A stretch of DNA of 64,000 nucleotides from Osmia lignaria lignaria (Eukaryota > Arthropoda > Insecta > Hymenoptera > Megachilidae): assembly GCF_051020975.1 (NCBI RefSeq), contig NC_135041.1:11358256-11422255 (forward strand), in the 5' to 3' direction. Positions 50,001 through 63,500 of the stretch are shown here, piece after piece; positions within the stretch are counted from its first letter, which is position 1; every line of letters starts with the position of its first letter. A program made the translations under genes and the position numbers. The notes beneath the pieces were generated by a model. The model was not told the DNA's origin. It searched no databases and saw only the letters and a program-made list of their open reading frames with translations.

Positions 50001-53000
50001 CTGAAGCGAATCGCGGCGTCTTTTATTCGACATAGAAAGAAGGCACATAATAGGGAAAGGTGGTGTGGGCAGATCATTGTAGATACTGTCATTCGCGGCT
50101 AACAATGTGACAGTCGCTAAGAAGAAAGGCTTTCTCTTGCATCATTGAAGTCGACTGGGCCCTTTACGAGCAACCTCTCGTTTTCCTTCGTCAAAGTGAA
50201 CGAGCAGGATTGTCAATGCCTGTGGAAACGTTTCGTTCATTGTTGTACCGTGGCGAAAGATCATCAAGAAGATCTTTTGTACCTCTGGCTGCTGTCGTTC
50301 AGTGACGTTTCGATTAGATAAATTAAAAGGCAAGTAAATACAGTATCGTGAGGAAAATGGCATTACAGAAAAAACAGAACTTCTCAAAACCTTAGTTTTG
50401 ATATATAGAGCTGATTGAAACAATTTTATTCGATAGCTTCGAAATTATCAATTTTCAAATTATTTATGTTTTTTGTTTATCAAAACTTGACATACGATAT
50501 CAAAATATATATATTTTTGGCAGATTCTTGAAATAATTTGGATCTTAATTTAGGAGGACTTGATTTTGGGTTTTCGTTACTTCCTGAAACCATTGTTTGC
50601 GAATCTCGTGGCTTTAGTAATTTCGATTGTCTATTATGAAGTATAGATTTTATGCGGATTTCATCTTAAAATATTTCTACGTTTTGTGCAGCTGGTACTT
50701 TGCCAGCTGGTGTTCGAGATGAATATGCTTTCGTTGTTCAGAACATGCAATGGGACGGTAATATCGGATGGAGCAAATTATAAGAACACGAAAAACTGAC
50801 AAAATGTCTGTTGCAGCCTATCACATTTTCCACTACCTACTATCTATAATATTCTCAAGAACATTCTTATATCGTAATATTTTCATATTTACCTAATGAA
50901 CTGAAAGTAATGTTAAAAAATGAAATTAAATGTAATACTGTGCTTTCTATTAAATTTTATATGGAATTTGTATCATGAAAGAAAGAAATAATATTTCATA
51001 ATCAACTTTTAATATAAAATTCGTAATTTTGATTGTTACAGTTCAAGAACCAAAAGCTTTCCTGGAAGCATTATGAAATTCAGTGGAATCCATTTTGTAA
51101 ATTTGAACAAAAAGGAGAAATTACATTTTATGAAACTTTACAAAACAGAATTTTTAATTTAGTTTATTATAACGTGTATCAGAAATTTCTTTGCAGAGAA
51201 TTAATTTATAAGTAATTGATCTTTAGGATCTCATCCTAATTGTAAATTGTTTTATTTGGAGGCTCTTGACGACTGTCCAGAGTGTCCATGCCTTAAAACG
51301 GCACTGTTAAGCAAAGTTAAATTGCATTAATAAAAATATCCTCCATTCGAATCGAGGCATTTCTGCCAGCGATTAATGAGATTTTCTATCCCATTAAAAT
51401 AAAAGTCTGGGGTTCTAGATCTAAGAAATTCTTCGAATGCATTCATTATAGCCTCTCGAGTCAGAGCTTTTTTATTCTTTAGAAATTTGTCTAAAATCGG
51501 GAAGAAATGGTAGTCTGTGGGAGAGAGATCCGGCGAATAAGGGGGATGAGGCAGAACTTCGTATTTTAATTGATTCAATTTTTCCATTGTTAAACGTGCC
51601 ACGTGTGGACGTGCATTGTCATGTAATAAAATAGGACCTTTCTTATCCATTAATGTCCATTTTTTTTCTGTTAATTTTTTATTCACCATATCCAATTGAT
51701 CACAGTAAGTTTCTGACGTGATGGACACACCTCGTTGTAAAAAATTATAATGAATGATACCAGCCATGGACCACCAGACTGTCATCATAACTTTTCCTGG
51801 ATGTAAATTTGCTTTCGAAAATTCTTTATTGTCACGTAATATCCATTTTTCGTCGCATGTTATTATTCTATTCAAAAAAGGCTCTTTAGCATGTCGACGA
51901 AGCAATAAATTGCAAATTTCGAATCTTCGATTTTTTTGACTTTCATTTAAATTATGAGGCACCCTCTTTTCGAGTCTTTTAATTTTTCCCACATTTTTTA
52001 TGTATCTGAACACTGTCATTCCATCCACTCTTTTGTGAACTTTTGAGCACTTTTAAATCTTCATTTTGAAGACTGGTATCGTCGAAAGTAAACAGCAAAC
52101 TAACGCAGATTTGTTGACAAATCTACCCCCCAAAGTTAAATTAAGATTAATTTATACTATCCTCTAAGAGTGTTAGTAATGCTTGAACTTGATTTCCGCA
52201 TCTATTTTTTGAAAATTTCTATAGCATTACTTTATGACATACACATTTGAAAGACTTCCTGGTAATAATAGGTATTAGCTAATCGTACGTGTTTATAAAC
52301 CTTCAGCCAAGTTCAAATAAATGTTGGTTAGTTATTGCCTAATTCGTAATGTATACCAAATAGATTTACTATGTACAATGATTTATATTTAACATCTAGT
52401 GATGAGCGCTTTCTATGCCAAGTTCTCAAACAATTCAATTGAATTTCAAAGTTTAACATTTATTTCATGATTATTCGAAATGAAAGATTATTGAAAATTT
52501 GAAAAAATTTAATATAATAATTTTTCAAGTCTCGAAAATGAATCCTAATTTTTTCCCCGTTCTTTTTCTTGGTCATGCATTTCTGTAGAAATATAAAAAA
52601 ATTCATACCTGGAACATTCGATCTACTTTCTCACGTACGCCCTGGTGATCCAGATTTGGATCAGCGAATTTCCCCATCAGCTCGTATACGGCTGTCACGA
52701 TGTCCGTCATTTCTTCTCTCGTGATACAGCCGTCGCCGTTGATATCGTAAAGGGAAAACGTCCAGCGTAGTTTCTCGTCGATAGAACCACGCGACAGTAT
52801 ACTGAGGCCAATCACAAAGTCCTGGAAAATCAAAAAATTCATTTTCTTAAATAGAATAAATTGTATTGATTTTAGTATCGCACTGATTATTATCAGTCTC
52901 CAGTTTGTTAAGAAAAAATTAGCTCTTTTAACATGATTTAAAAAATTAATTTTAGAAGTTTGAAATTTTGAAAGTTTCGAATTTTACGGGGTTCCAAGAG

Positions 53001-56000
53001 CCGCCACTGTATGTAATTTATTTAATAAATATGAAAATTTATGTGAAAATTTAGTAAAAGCAATTAATACAAATAACTCATTTCCATATTGAATGCTGTA
53101 ATATTAATGTAAGAGTGATCAGAAGAAAATAAATACCGAAAAAAGGAAAACGATGGAATAGGATAGACTGAAATATGCAAAATGGAATGAATCTAATAAA
53201 ATAGAATTTCTATAGGAAGAACTCTATGTTATATGAAAATATTGGATCAGTTTCGATTCGTACACGTTGAAGAAACGATCGGACCTTGCGAACTATTTCC
53301 AATACAGCAATTATTATGGAAATTCTGGTAGAACTTTGAATAGTCCTAAAAGGAAGAGACCTGTTCGCAACTTTCGTTCCATTGTACCATTCATTCGTAT
53401 TTCAATTTACGCCGGAAGGAAACGATTGCAGTAACACTATTGCATGCAATAGTACCATTTGAGAGAGTCCAACGTATGAAAATCGAGTACAGGTGCTAGA
53501 TAACTGTATTTTGAGGCAGATGAAGCGCTTTATTCGCCTTCAGCGAAATTTCCAATTTCAAATTTCAAGTTTAGGAGTTTTTGAGTGTAATAAACCACTG
53601 CTGTCATTCAAATTTATCTATTGCAAAACACAACAGAATGTCAATTTTGTTCGACAGATTTATTTATTTTTTTGAAATAATATATTTATTGATATCTGCA
53701 ATTATACTGCAAAAAAACTATGTCGATGAAGTTATTAAGTTTTCTAAGGAAAAATATGATATTTTTAAATTAACTTCACGTACTAGGTACACAAATTAAT
53801 TCTGTGCTTTTTCCTTTTTTTAATTGAAGATTTATTTTGAAAAAGTCATAGTAATTATAATTATTCAAGGGATCGTTATTGTTATCATATTCTCGCACCA
53901 CTTTTCAAATATACATAAGCACGAGAAAATATGCAAATTTGAAATAGTAATTAAGAAGGTGTGATACTAAAGGCACCACATTAATTTATACACATAATAG
54001 AAAATGTATCGTCCTTTATATTGAACATTTCTTTTTGAAAAAATTTACAATTATATTAAATTTTCTGCATACACTGTATTGTATATTTTTGCTCACAAAA
54101 TAACATAATGTATATTTAAAATTCTATCAGGTACCTTCAAAAATGAATTAAGTAGAATATTTTATCATTCAATGAATATAACATTCTCCTAAAATAGGAA
54201 AGTGTAAACAAGAGTGCTCTTATTATATCTAAATTACAATTACAATATTTTACGAATCACCTTGCAAATTGGTATTTATCTTTCTTATAAATGTATAAAA
54301 AGAATTTTATGATCCTTTATTGCAGCATGTTAAAATCTTTTAATAGAGAAAATTTTTTCCTGTTTTTAATGAAGTACATACCAATAGAGGATGTGAAGTG
54401 GAACTCTTTTAAAAACGTTTTAAAGAGACTAGCTTGCCATCGTTAGTGGGATCCAGAACGAGTTCTTCTCGGTTTTAAAGAATACCAGATCAGGGTATGC
54501 GTTGTTAATAACATTTTTTTCTTTTTTTGGATTAAAAAGCTACGTCCGTTAGCACGGTAAATTGCATTTTGTGACGTTAAAGGCTAAAGGGGCATCAACG
54601 AGCTTGAAAGATAAAACGACCAAGGTAGAGAAAAGGAAAAGTACATTCTTTTTTTGTTAAAACTGAAAAGCGAAGTACTCGACAGAGAAAGACAGGGAAA
54701 CTAGTCGAAAATTTTATAATGTCGAGAAATTCGTGCTCGGGTATAAGAGATGAAATTTAACTTTTGCGCGAATAATATCAAAAATTGGAATTTGCAGGCT
54801 GAATATTAAAATAAATATAGGATTTAAAAATATTGTAAACGCTTGTTAGGAACTTTTAAAAAATTTCTTTAATAATTAATTGCTTAATTAGAATGTAAAT
54901 GATAAGGCACTATACAAACTATGAATTACAAAATTGAATTAAAATCGGGGCTCTCTTCACGATCTGTCATCCGAGGGTTAAATACTGATTGCTTGAAATT
55001 TAATTTTAATCATTTTAATTAATTACTAATTATGCAATTTTTATCGCGTTTTGAATTTTTGTATCTTTTGAACTTCCTGATTTAAATCGCCTCAATTTTT
55101 ATCGTGTAATTTAAATGGTGATCTCTTACGAAGCTGCTATCTAAAGCACTTATCTCATTCTTATCACTGAAATATTATATCCCTTATCTAAATTACCCGT
55201 ATCACTTGAAATTGTATCACCATGAAATTATTAGCGCTGTGCAGAAGTTTTCATTATCCGTATATAAATCGCGACGTGATTTTAACATAATGTGTTTTGT
55301 TTTATTATATCCATTGCTATATTAATGCGTTGAAGAAAATTTCTTAATAAATTATGGAAACCTTTGTATATCCTTGATTATAAATGAAAGAAAGAAAAAT
55401 TTGTTAGAATTTCAAAGAAAAGAATTACAATATTTTTTTAAATGAATATTTGATGAAATTACGAATCAGCATATCGGTGTTATATACAGTACACGATATG
55501 TAATTTGGTTGACGTAAATGAAGATTTATTAGAAGCACGTAAAAGCATCGTATACAATGAGCAAGGTGTGGCAGAAAGTGTAAAATCAAGCGCAACAAGC
55601 AAAATGAAAGGACCACGAAACTTCAGGCTACGAAAGTGAGATTAAGTATCGTCGTTCCTGATTTATTTCAGGCTTTGTTAACTTACTGAAATGTACACAG
55701 TTTTCCACGTCCTCCGCTATTCATCTACCTTGTTATATTTCCTTTGCATAATCACGACGGAATGGTACTTACTCTGTCACTATTTAGCTACGTCGTAAAT
55801 GTATTTATTCTCAACGATTCGTAACCAAAGTAAATTGAAGCTAACATAAATGAGTAAACTTATTATATTTATTTATTAATACTTAAATTTTAGAAAAAAC
55901 GGGTTGTTAATATTTTTACGTATTCGTGGTTTCATTAATTATTTCTTAACTTTGCAACAATATTAGTACCAAAGAAAAATAAACTTCCAGAGTACAGAGT

Positions 56001-59000
56001 AACAAGGAGTAATGAGATTGCAAAACAAGAAAAAAAATTAAAGGGCTTCTTTGATAATTTTTTCAGCATTGCTGTAACTCCATTTTCCTTATTCATTTTT
56101 CAATAGTGTATTTCAACCGTACAGAAGCTTTAATTGAAGTTCTGATTATTAATAAAAAATGTGATATACTGAGCTTTTATGAGTCGCCAACAATATCCCG
56201 GAATGAACGAACACGTAAAAAGGAAACTTTATTCGTTTACGAATAAATTGCTTGTTCTGTACTCTATACTCATACTTTATTCATTGTTGCTCGCACGGTA
56301 TCCTCAAGATAACAATAATGGTTTCGACATCTTCGATCGAACGTACGGTGTAATTGAAAATTGCAAAAAGAATTAATAATAACAGGGGCAGCGCCTATAC
56401 TGCAAGGCTGATAGCACTTCCGAGTTCACGTTCACGGTACAAATTGGATTAGTGCACGCTTCAATTATGGCAAATCGAATTATCGCATCGTTTTTCATTC
56501 GAACACAACCGATAGAGAGGCATGCTTTATGGTTCAAGGAGCTAAAACTATTCAAAGATCAAATATGGGATATTTCATTGACGAAAATGGGAAAATTGGG
56601 TGTCGTTGTTTCCAAATTATGATTGGAAATCCTTGTGCTGTGTTGATATTTAGTTATCATTCATATTTCTTTGTTATATCATTCTTTCCTAAATTACTTT
56701 TAATATTAATATCGTGTTTTGAGAATTCTTATTTCTCCTATATCACTTTTTTCCCTAGGAATGTCTGATTTAAAAAAAAAAAAACCAGTAATTTTAAAAA
56801 TCAAAAAGCCAGATGTATGAGAATTTTAATCAGGAACATAATTCAATTTTGTCTTTAACCTTTTAACAGCATATCTACTAACATGCCATCGTGGGATGAA
56901 ACATTCATGAAGCATCGAAACATTTCATTCGTACCCTCATATTAATCATGCAAATGATTGTCGCATCGGTACAATTAACTGGTTTCACGCGATTCAATAG
57001 GCAAGTGTGCCTCAAACAAATATTCGACGGAGATTAAAGCTAATTGCCAGGTAGGACGGCAATAATGAGCAGCATAGATCCAACTAAGTTTTCCAATCAG
57101 AGGGAGGGGAGGGTGCCAATCAGTCGCGTTAATTCGCGGTTAATTTTGCCCGATCGATACCGGTATTCTGGCTCGTCCGTGTTATTTACTATTTCCAATA
57201 GCAAGCAGATAAGAAAAAGTAGAGAAGTCGTCAGGGGATAATTACGAACTAACTCAATTATCTCTCTCGTGGCTTCAGGCTGAAAATGTACTTTGTGTAA
57301 TTAGCCCTCGAGTTGCCCGAAGCTCGCACATTACCATGGCTCTCTGCACAACGAACGTTTCTCCTCGTCTTTTCTTTTTTCCCTCTTCTTTTGTGAGCTA
57401 CAAAGTTCCTCTGCCTTCGCCTTTGACGTCCAATCTCGTATTAATTAAGTCCCTTGTATCGAATTCTCTCTAACCGACCATATGTTTGTAATAAAACAAT
57501 ATTTACATCAAGTTCTCTCATAAGATGATGCGGGGTGATTAAAAAGTTTTCTCATATACTAAATCTAATGATATTTGATGACATAAAAGTTTTATAAAAT
57601 AATATCTATAATACGCCATTTCAAAGCTTAAAGTTTCATGAAAATAACTACTTATATACGCGCATCTTTTATTTGTGTTTTGAATACGAAATGGCTAGTG
57701 ATATATGATGAACGTTAAAGCAATGACTTTTAGTGGACTAGTTTTGTTGCATTTCATGACATAAAAGTATCGCAAAATGGCATTTATGATACATCGATTT
57801 AAAGTTAAAGGTTTGATAAAAGTTATTGCATATACGCACCATTCGTTCGTGTTCTCAAGACAAAATGGTCGATGATAAATTATAGGGAATAATGAATACC
57901 AATGCGATGGTTTCTAATGTAATACAATTTTATGAGATAAAAGTACCATAAAAAGGCAGTTATGGGTCATCAATTTGAAGCTTAATGTTTAATAAAGATG
58001 ACTACGTACACGCGCCGTTCACTAACACTCTGAATGCAAAATAGTTGGTAATTAACGGTGGACAACGAGGCCACAGTTTTTAATATAATACAATTTCATG
58101 ACATAAAATTATCGTAAAATATCATTTATTACTCCTCAATTTAAAGCTTAAAGTTTGATAAAAATTCATAGAGTAAATTCATAGAGAAAGTAAGCGAATG
58201 ATTTCTTATTTGACTTTTAATTTGACTAATCTGAACAAAGCTTCATGTTCGCAAACGTCGAAAGATTACCGTTTCTCTTTCATGGTACGATAGTTTTTGT
58301 CAAGTGATTTTCGTGACACAGCTTTTCCATCTTCAACTTCTCGCACGAACTTGTCCTCTTTGAACAACAAGACGGAGTCCATCGACTTTGTGTTTAATCG
58401 CATTATCGTAGTAAGTTGAAAAGCTGCAATTCTACTGCAATTCACGTACACATGTACGCTTTCAGTGTTGATTTTCGAAACCGTACTTCATTGATACAAT
58501 CATTTTCTATTGTCTATTCTCACTTTAAAGCTATTATTGAATTATTTTATCTTCTCTACGGTTTTATAATAATTAATTTAGATGTTAGTTCTTGTCTTAA
58601 GGAAGGAATTATTTTGTATTAGAAAAATTTAAAGGTAACTACCTATATAATTGTTTGTCAATACAGTAATTATTATTGATTGATCAATAGCAATAATTTT
58701 TGTAAAGAGAGAATTATTATTTGCTGATAAATTTTAAGGTAATTTAATTTTTAATATTAGTTTAAGCAAATAGTACTTAATAAATAGTCATGTTTTATTT
58801 AATCTTCATTTAATGCTAGTAATTGCAGTAATACCATTTCTAAAAAATAATTTATAATATTTAATTGTCACATTTATTTTGTTTTTCTGTTTCACATATT
58901 AATATTCTCTTTGACACTTGTTGAAGGAACAAATTTACCAGAAGAAAACAATTTTTTATTTGAACGGAGCTGTGGATAGAAACGTGGAAGCAAATAAGCC

Positions 59001-60594
59001 TGTAGCGTAAGTAAGCATTATAACGACGAACTAGGAATTCCTCGTTTACAAATACACGAATGCATTTACATCGGACCTAATCGCAAACAGCGATGCTTGC
59101 CGGAATAAATAGCGATTGTTGATTTAGGCTTTCGCGATTATACTGGAAGCTATGCAACGTCGAGCACAATTCCGATTGAGCGTAGAGGATCGAAAGCACT
59201 CAAAGCAGGAAATATAGACACCAAACGTTAAGCTCTTTACGGAGAAGAACATCAAATGAACACATAAAAAAAAATAAAATAAAATAAAAACAAGTATTTT
59301 GAAGAGTTATTTTACTACGACTACCTTGACAATTTTTGTTTATCATTAAAATAAGGAAAAATAAAATAACGTATCCTTTGATATTTCATAACTTACTGAT
59401 GGCGAAAGTTATTACAGGTTATTTAAATTATTTATAAAATAAATTTTTCAATTCACAGCAGGGGACCAAATGAACAGATGACACAAAATAGTATGATAAT
59501 CTCGAAATGATCACTAATTTCAATTTTGAACATAGATTAATTCTGAATGGAATTAAAAATATGCTTAAAATCATACCTTTCGTATTACAAAAAATACTGG
59601 TATGTTTCTAATGTAACTAATTCATAATAACTTTCAAGAAATAAGCTTTCAAGAGATACCTATGTACGCGCAATATTTGAATAGAAAGAAGTAAAATTTG
59701 TTATCCTTGTGTTTTGATTTCTTTGTATTTTCATTTATTAAAAAATTGACATGACGCCTTTGTTTTAAAACAAACTTATATTGTATTTAAGAGCATCACA
59801 TAGCAGTACCTAATTACTTTCTTACTCTTGATCAAATATATCCAGTTACGAGTAAAATAACAGGAAAGGTAAAAAACATTTCAGCTCACGTTCCGAATAG
59901 TTTCAAACTTGTTGTATATAAAACCCGAACAGAAAATCCTCTAAAATCGTGTACAGTATTGATTTCTGTTGACTGTTTCAAGGCTATATCAAAAACAAAG
60001 TTTGATTTTGTTGGAGCACCGATAGGAAATTCGGGTAGGAGAGTTTCGTTAAATTTGAACAGCCGTTGCTGAGTAACTAATGAAAACGAAAAACTGTTGT
60101 TCGTTGGGGAAGCCTTTTATCTAAATCGATGCGAACGGGAAAATCGTTATTGTCACCGATGAACAATTTCTAGGAACTAACCACACTCTCTGGAAGTGTC
60201 TCCTACAGCTTCCGGTTTACGATTCTATTTTCCGGCATTCGCCGAAGAGTTAACGATTTGTTGAAATTACTGAACGAAACTAAAACCTCCCTTCTCTACG
60301 GGATGTTCCAAAATCAATCAATTTATTTCGTTCATTTTTAAGGGGAATTTGGTAAAAAATTAAGTAAACCACTATGCTAATTATGTCATGATAATTATCT
60401 ACGAGTTAAAAATTATTGAAAGTTTTCTTATAAGCGAGGTGTTCCATAATAATGAATAGTACAACTCGGAAGTATTAATTATGAAATAAATTTGTATAAC
60501 TCATTTTGAAGAAAGCTTACCTCAAAACTGAGAATACCACTATGATCCTGGTCCAAGGTGTTGAAAACGTAATGGGCGTACTGACTAGTATTGG
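46917..60594 (-). CDS. Kv channel-interacting protein (KChIP), 3' half of gene, three coding exons
   Basis: Exons 60594-60521, 52821-52609 and 47027-46917 join in frame to give 131 residues plus a split first codon, covering EF-hands 2-4 of a neuronal calcium sensor protein. The series FEDFVIGLSIL, EKLRWTFSLYDINGDG and MFQKMDGNKDGVVTL is characteristic of KChIPs rather than frequenin or recoverin. KChIPs bind the cytosolic N-terminus of Kv4 (Shal) channels, raise their surface expression and tune A-type current inactivation by Ca2+. The N-terminal exons with the degenerate EF-hand 1 lie beyond 64000; I found none between 60595 and 64000. Introns are 5.6 and 7.7 kb, long as is usual for neuronal genes, and the first of these hosts a mariner remnant. 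The gene faces the FTase alpha gene tail-to-tail. Confidence 0.92.
47028..52608 (-). other. KChIP intron with mariner remnant
   Basis: AT-rich intron with no exon signals I trust. A frame of 128 codons on the plus strand (47645-48031) is hydrophobic because of its T-rich composition and resembles nothing. A duplicated small fold-back (GACGCACCCAGTGTGTC at 49569, GATGCACCTAGTGTGTC at 49611) and the mariner at 51327 are the notable contents. Confidence 0.6.
51327..52028 (-). mobile_element. Truncated mariner transposase (mellifera-type), catalytic domain open
   Basis: An uninterrupted 233-codon frame holds the whole catalytic domain of a mariner transposase, against about 345 residues for an intact protein. 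The triad is intact: Asp59 in ITCDEKW, Asp137 in LLHDNARPH and Asp172 in SPTDYHFF, with exactly 34 residues between the last two (DD34D). HPPYSPDLSP and NRWQKCLDSNGGYF are family signatures and point to the mellifera group. The linker motif WVPHEL reads RVPHNL. The helix-turn-helix half is missing. Just upstream, another frame briefly reads FDDTSLQNEDLKVLK, a piece of the N-terminal region, so a deletion and frame shift broke the gene. There is no ATG at the frame start. Terminal inverted repeats were not recognised. It is antisense to nothing and lies in a KChIP intron. Confidence 0.9.
52609..52821 (-). CDS. KChIP internal exon (EF-hand 3)
   Basis: A 213-bp phase-0 exon between acceptor TTGATTTTCCAG and donor CAG|GTATGA encodes 71 residues from DFVIGLSILSRG to REKVDRMFQ. 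The loop DINGDGCITREE is a canonical EF-hand. Its first residue is position 12 of the EF-hand 2 loop, whose other eleven residues come from the previous exon. Confidence 0.93.
52822..60520 (-). other. KChIP intron, 7.7 kb
   Basis: No coding exon is supported. Slightly GC-richer, conserved-looking patches occur at 56180-56560 and 57000-57450 without a recognisable frame. The interval includes the 175-bp tandem array at 57535 and short A-rich runs near 56770 and 59270. Confidence 0.6.
57535..58172. repeat. Degenerate tandem array, four units of about 175 bp
   Basis: The landmark ACATAAAAG or its variants occurs at 57581, 57759, 57935 and 58101. A second landmark, AAGCTTAAAGTTT or variants, follows each at the same distance (57624, 57802, 57978, 58144). 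The periods are 178, 176 and 166 bp. Units also share an ATACGCGC/ACGCACC segment and an AAATGG or AAATAG segment. The unit resembles the left half of the MITE at 39343-39716. The copies are diverged, so the array is old. Confidence 0.75.
60521..60594 (-). CDS. KChIP internal exon (EF-hand 2)
   Basis: A 74-bp exon between acceptor TTTTCCAG and donor GAG|GTAAGC encodes a split codon (xCC, probably Ala) and then NTSQYAHYVFNTLDQDHSGI and LSFE. This is the helix and loop of EF-hand 2. Loop DQDHSGILSFED is completed by the Asp that begins the next exon. It is too short to stand out as an open frame and was found by following the reading frame upstream from 52821. Confidence 0.92.
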
Positions 60595-63500
60595 CTGGAA
60601 AAATAACAAAAGATACTGCGTTAATTAATAAAATTCATTTCCTTAATACTACATATATACCCTTAAAATATTGAACTCCTTTAACTTAACACCCTCTATA
60701 TGTATCTTAATTATATTAATTACAAGTTATAATTATATGGATTATAAGTATCCATCAAAGTGTTGAAATAAAATAAACAAAAGAAACGGGAATTTATTTG
60801 GTAAACAAATATTTTTATCTCGTCAAAATCAATTTGCGTCTCTCTCTCTGTAGAAACAAAGGGAGAAAGACACTTGTCCGGAATAACTTGGCGTATTTGG
60901 TAGGAAATGGAGGGATGGCCTTAATAAGCACTCCAATTTCCCAGATGGCAAACATTCAATGGCCTTCCTGAGAAACCTCTTTTGAGACCGTCGAATACCA
61001 TAAACTGAAATTCCACTGTTGTATTGCTCTCTACGTGTGTGTATGTGTGTTAACTTCTGCTTGCCCAACGGAAATGCTTTCGATTTAAAGGCTGAGATTT
61101 ATACTTGAAATTATTTCATGGAAATGTTGCTTTATTCCCCTTTCCGGCAAGTGTTCCGCAATGAGCTCGAGGAAACAGTTGTTATCTTCTCAAGCGAGGT
61201 CAATCAATATTATAAATAAGTTGTAGTTAAGACGAAAGGCACGTACATCTAAAGAATACAATTTCAATTTCTTTTTCTCCATTTTTTTTTTTGAACGAAC
61301 CAAAGAAATATATATTTCAACTGAAAAATAAGTGTGCATCAAACGTCGGTAGTTCAAGTGTTAAAAGATAATTCTGTCTTCCCTGATTAAAATGTTTTAA
61401 CATTTTTTTTAGTATAAAATATAAAAGGTAGTTTTAGAACCGTTTGGTGATAAAACAAATACCTCTTTAGGCCTCTTATGTATAAAATACACATTTGCAT
61501 AAACATTCGCGCTTAAGTTGCAGCACGCATTAAAATTTAACGAGAATTATCAAGTAGTTAAACCAAGAATTTAGTAATCTCCTAGACTAAGACGTTTAAT
61601 TACGGAACTATGAGAATAACGTTTTAGCGAGGATTGAGAAATGTCTATCCTCGTTGTCTCAGCTCGAGCAGAAATCTCCGAGGTATTGCTTCAATTGAAA
61701 GGATTCGTCTAGAAATTAGTACCCGTTCCTTCCGAATTATCACAGCGGGACTTCCGTAACAGCACAGAGGGGGCAAAGTAGATTAACTCGTCAAAGTTGT
61801 CAGGCTTGTATGGATCGAGCTTCCGCCGAAAGGCGACGCTTCCGTTGTTACTTGATTGTAGGGCAAAAGTCAGAAATTAGTTTTCGAAACGTAACCTCGT
61901 TCTCTGATCAAGTTAATCAAAGGATAATACTCTTAACTTGGGCCCTCCCCGAAAATGTGACCTTCGTCATACTAAAAATTTAAAGGATCAAAAATTACAG
62001 AGTTTGGAAACTAATTATAAAAATTAAATATCTTTAAAATTTGAAGCTAATTACTTGAAGATATAACTAAATATAATGAAAATTTAGAATAAAACAGGGC
62101 TTAATAATTCTTACATTTCTGCTGCTTAATAATAACGTCATAAAATAGAGGCTAAGAATAATTAAATATTATGAGAAGTTATATTTTGTTTATGGACATA
62201 ATTATGGAAATCATCTTCACAGATATGGAAATTTGAAACTTAATGACTCTTATCGTTATTAACAGTGTTTTTACTGTCTTGATCTTGCTTTTAATAAAGT
62301 AAATGTTTCTCTGAATTCTTTTAGACGAAAATGTATTTACCCTGTAACGATCTTTTCATTTGCACGGATTCGTTCAACCTGGATACTACGAAATTGTTAG
62401 AAAAGCTCGTTCTTTACTCCTTTATTTATGAGGGCCTTACAGTTTAGATTTGTAGATTTACGGTACCATTTATTTCCGTTGATTGTTTATAAGATTTATA
62501 CCTATGTCGCGGCATGAATTTCATAGACTACCTGTATTTTTATAAAAAAATATTTATTCTTATTTTACAATATGATATTTTATATATTTTTAATTATTTT
62601 AAAAACAGAGAATATTTCAAAGACACCAAATTTTTTGCTAATTTTTTAGATTGAAAGTTCTTGAAGATAAATTCATATTTTCCTTCAATATAAACTGATC
62701 CGCTTATATTCCTTTCCCAAAAGCAACCTCAGTTTGTTATTAAGCGTTCGAAACGTAAACGATCAAAATTGGATGTACACAAGAATTTCGAGCACATCAA
62801 ACGTACGATGCTGAGCGAGAGAGACTGAACCAACAAACGATATTAAACTGGAAGCAATTATTGAAAGTGGATTTCGCAAGATATTCTAGTTATTAACCCG
62901 TACAACTCGGCACTTCTATTTTACCAATCTACTTCTATTTTGTTATTAAAAAACAAAAAGAAATAACAAGAAACAACTTATATTGGATTAATATGTCAGC
63001 GCCCAAAATGAAAACATGATTTACTATCATAAGCTATCAGCGTAATTTCAGTGGAATTCAAAATTTTCTTATGTACATTTTATTTATTTCTATTAATTAA
63101 TTATTTTATTTTATATGTTTTAATAAAATTCAATTTTGAAAAATGGAATGAAATGAAAATATGTTCAAGGAACATTGTACGCGTACGTGGAGTATAAACA
63201 TTGTTTGGTTTCATTTTCCCAGAAGATTGTTGAAACATTTCTCTATGGTACAAGAATTCGAGTGCAACCAAGTGTACAGGAGATATCTTCGCGGTGAAAG
63301 AGTGTTTTGAGATTGAATTTTTCGAGTCCAAAAGTATACATACTATATCTCAACTTCTTTTGAAAATTTTCGTTTACTTTGTGAAGTTTGAAAGGAGTCG
63401 GGTCTAAAGCATTGGAGAATTTCAAACTTGAAAGCTTTTATTTATGCAAGGTGTTTCAAAATTAAAACAAACGAAGAGTTCAAGAGGAAACGATCATAGT

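Noticed and set aside
54757..54980. Possible TTAA element ending CATCCGAGGGTTAA
   Set aside because: The right end resembles other TTAA elements, but the only left candidate (TTAACTTTTGCGCG) shares little beyond TTAAC.
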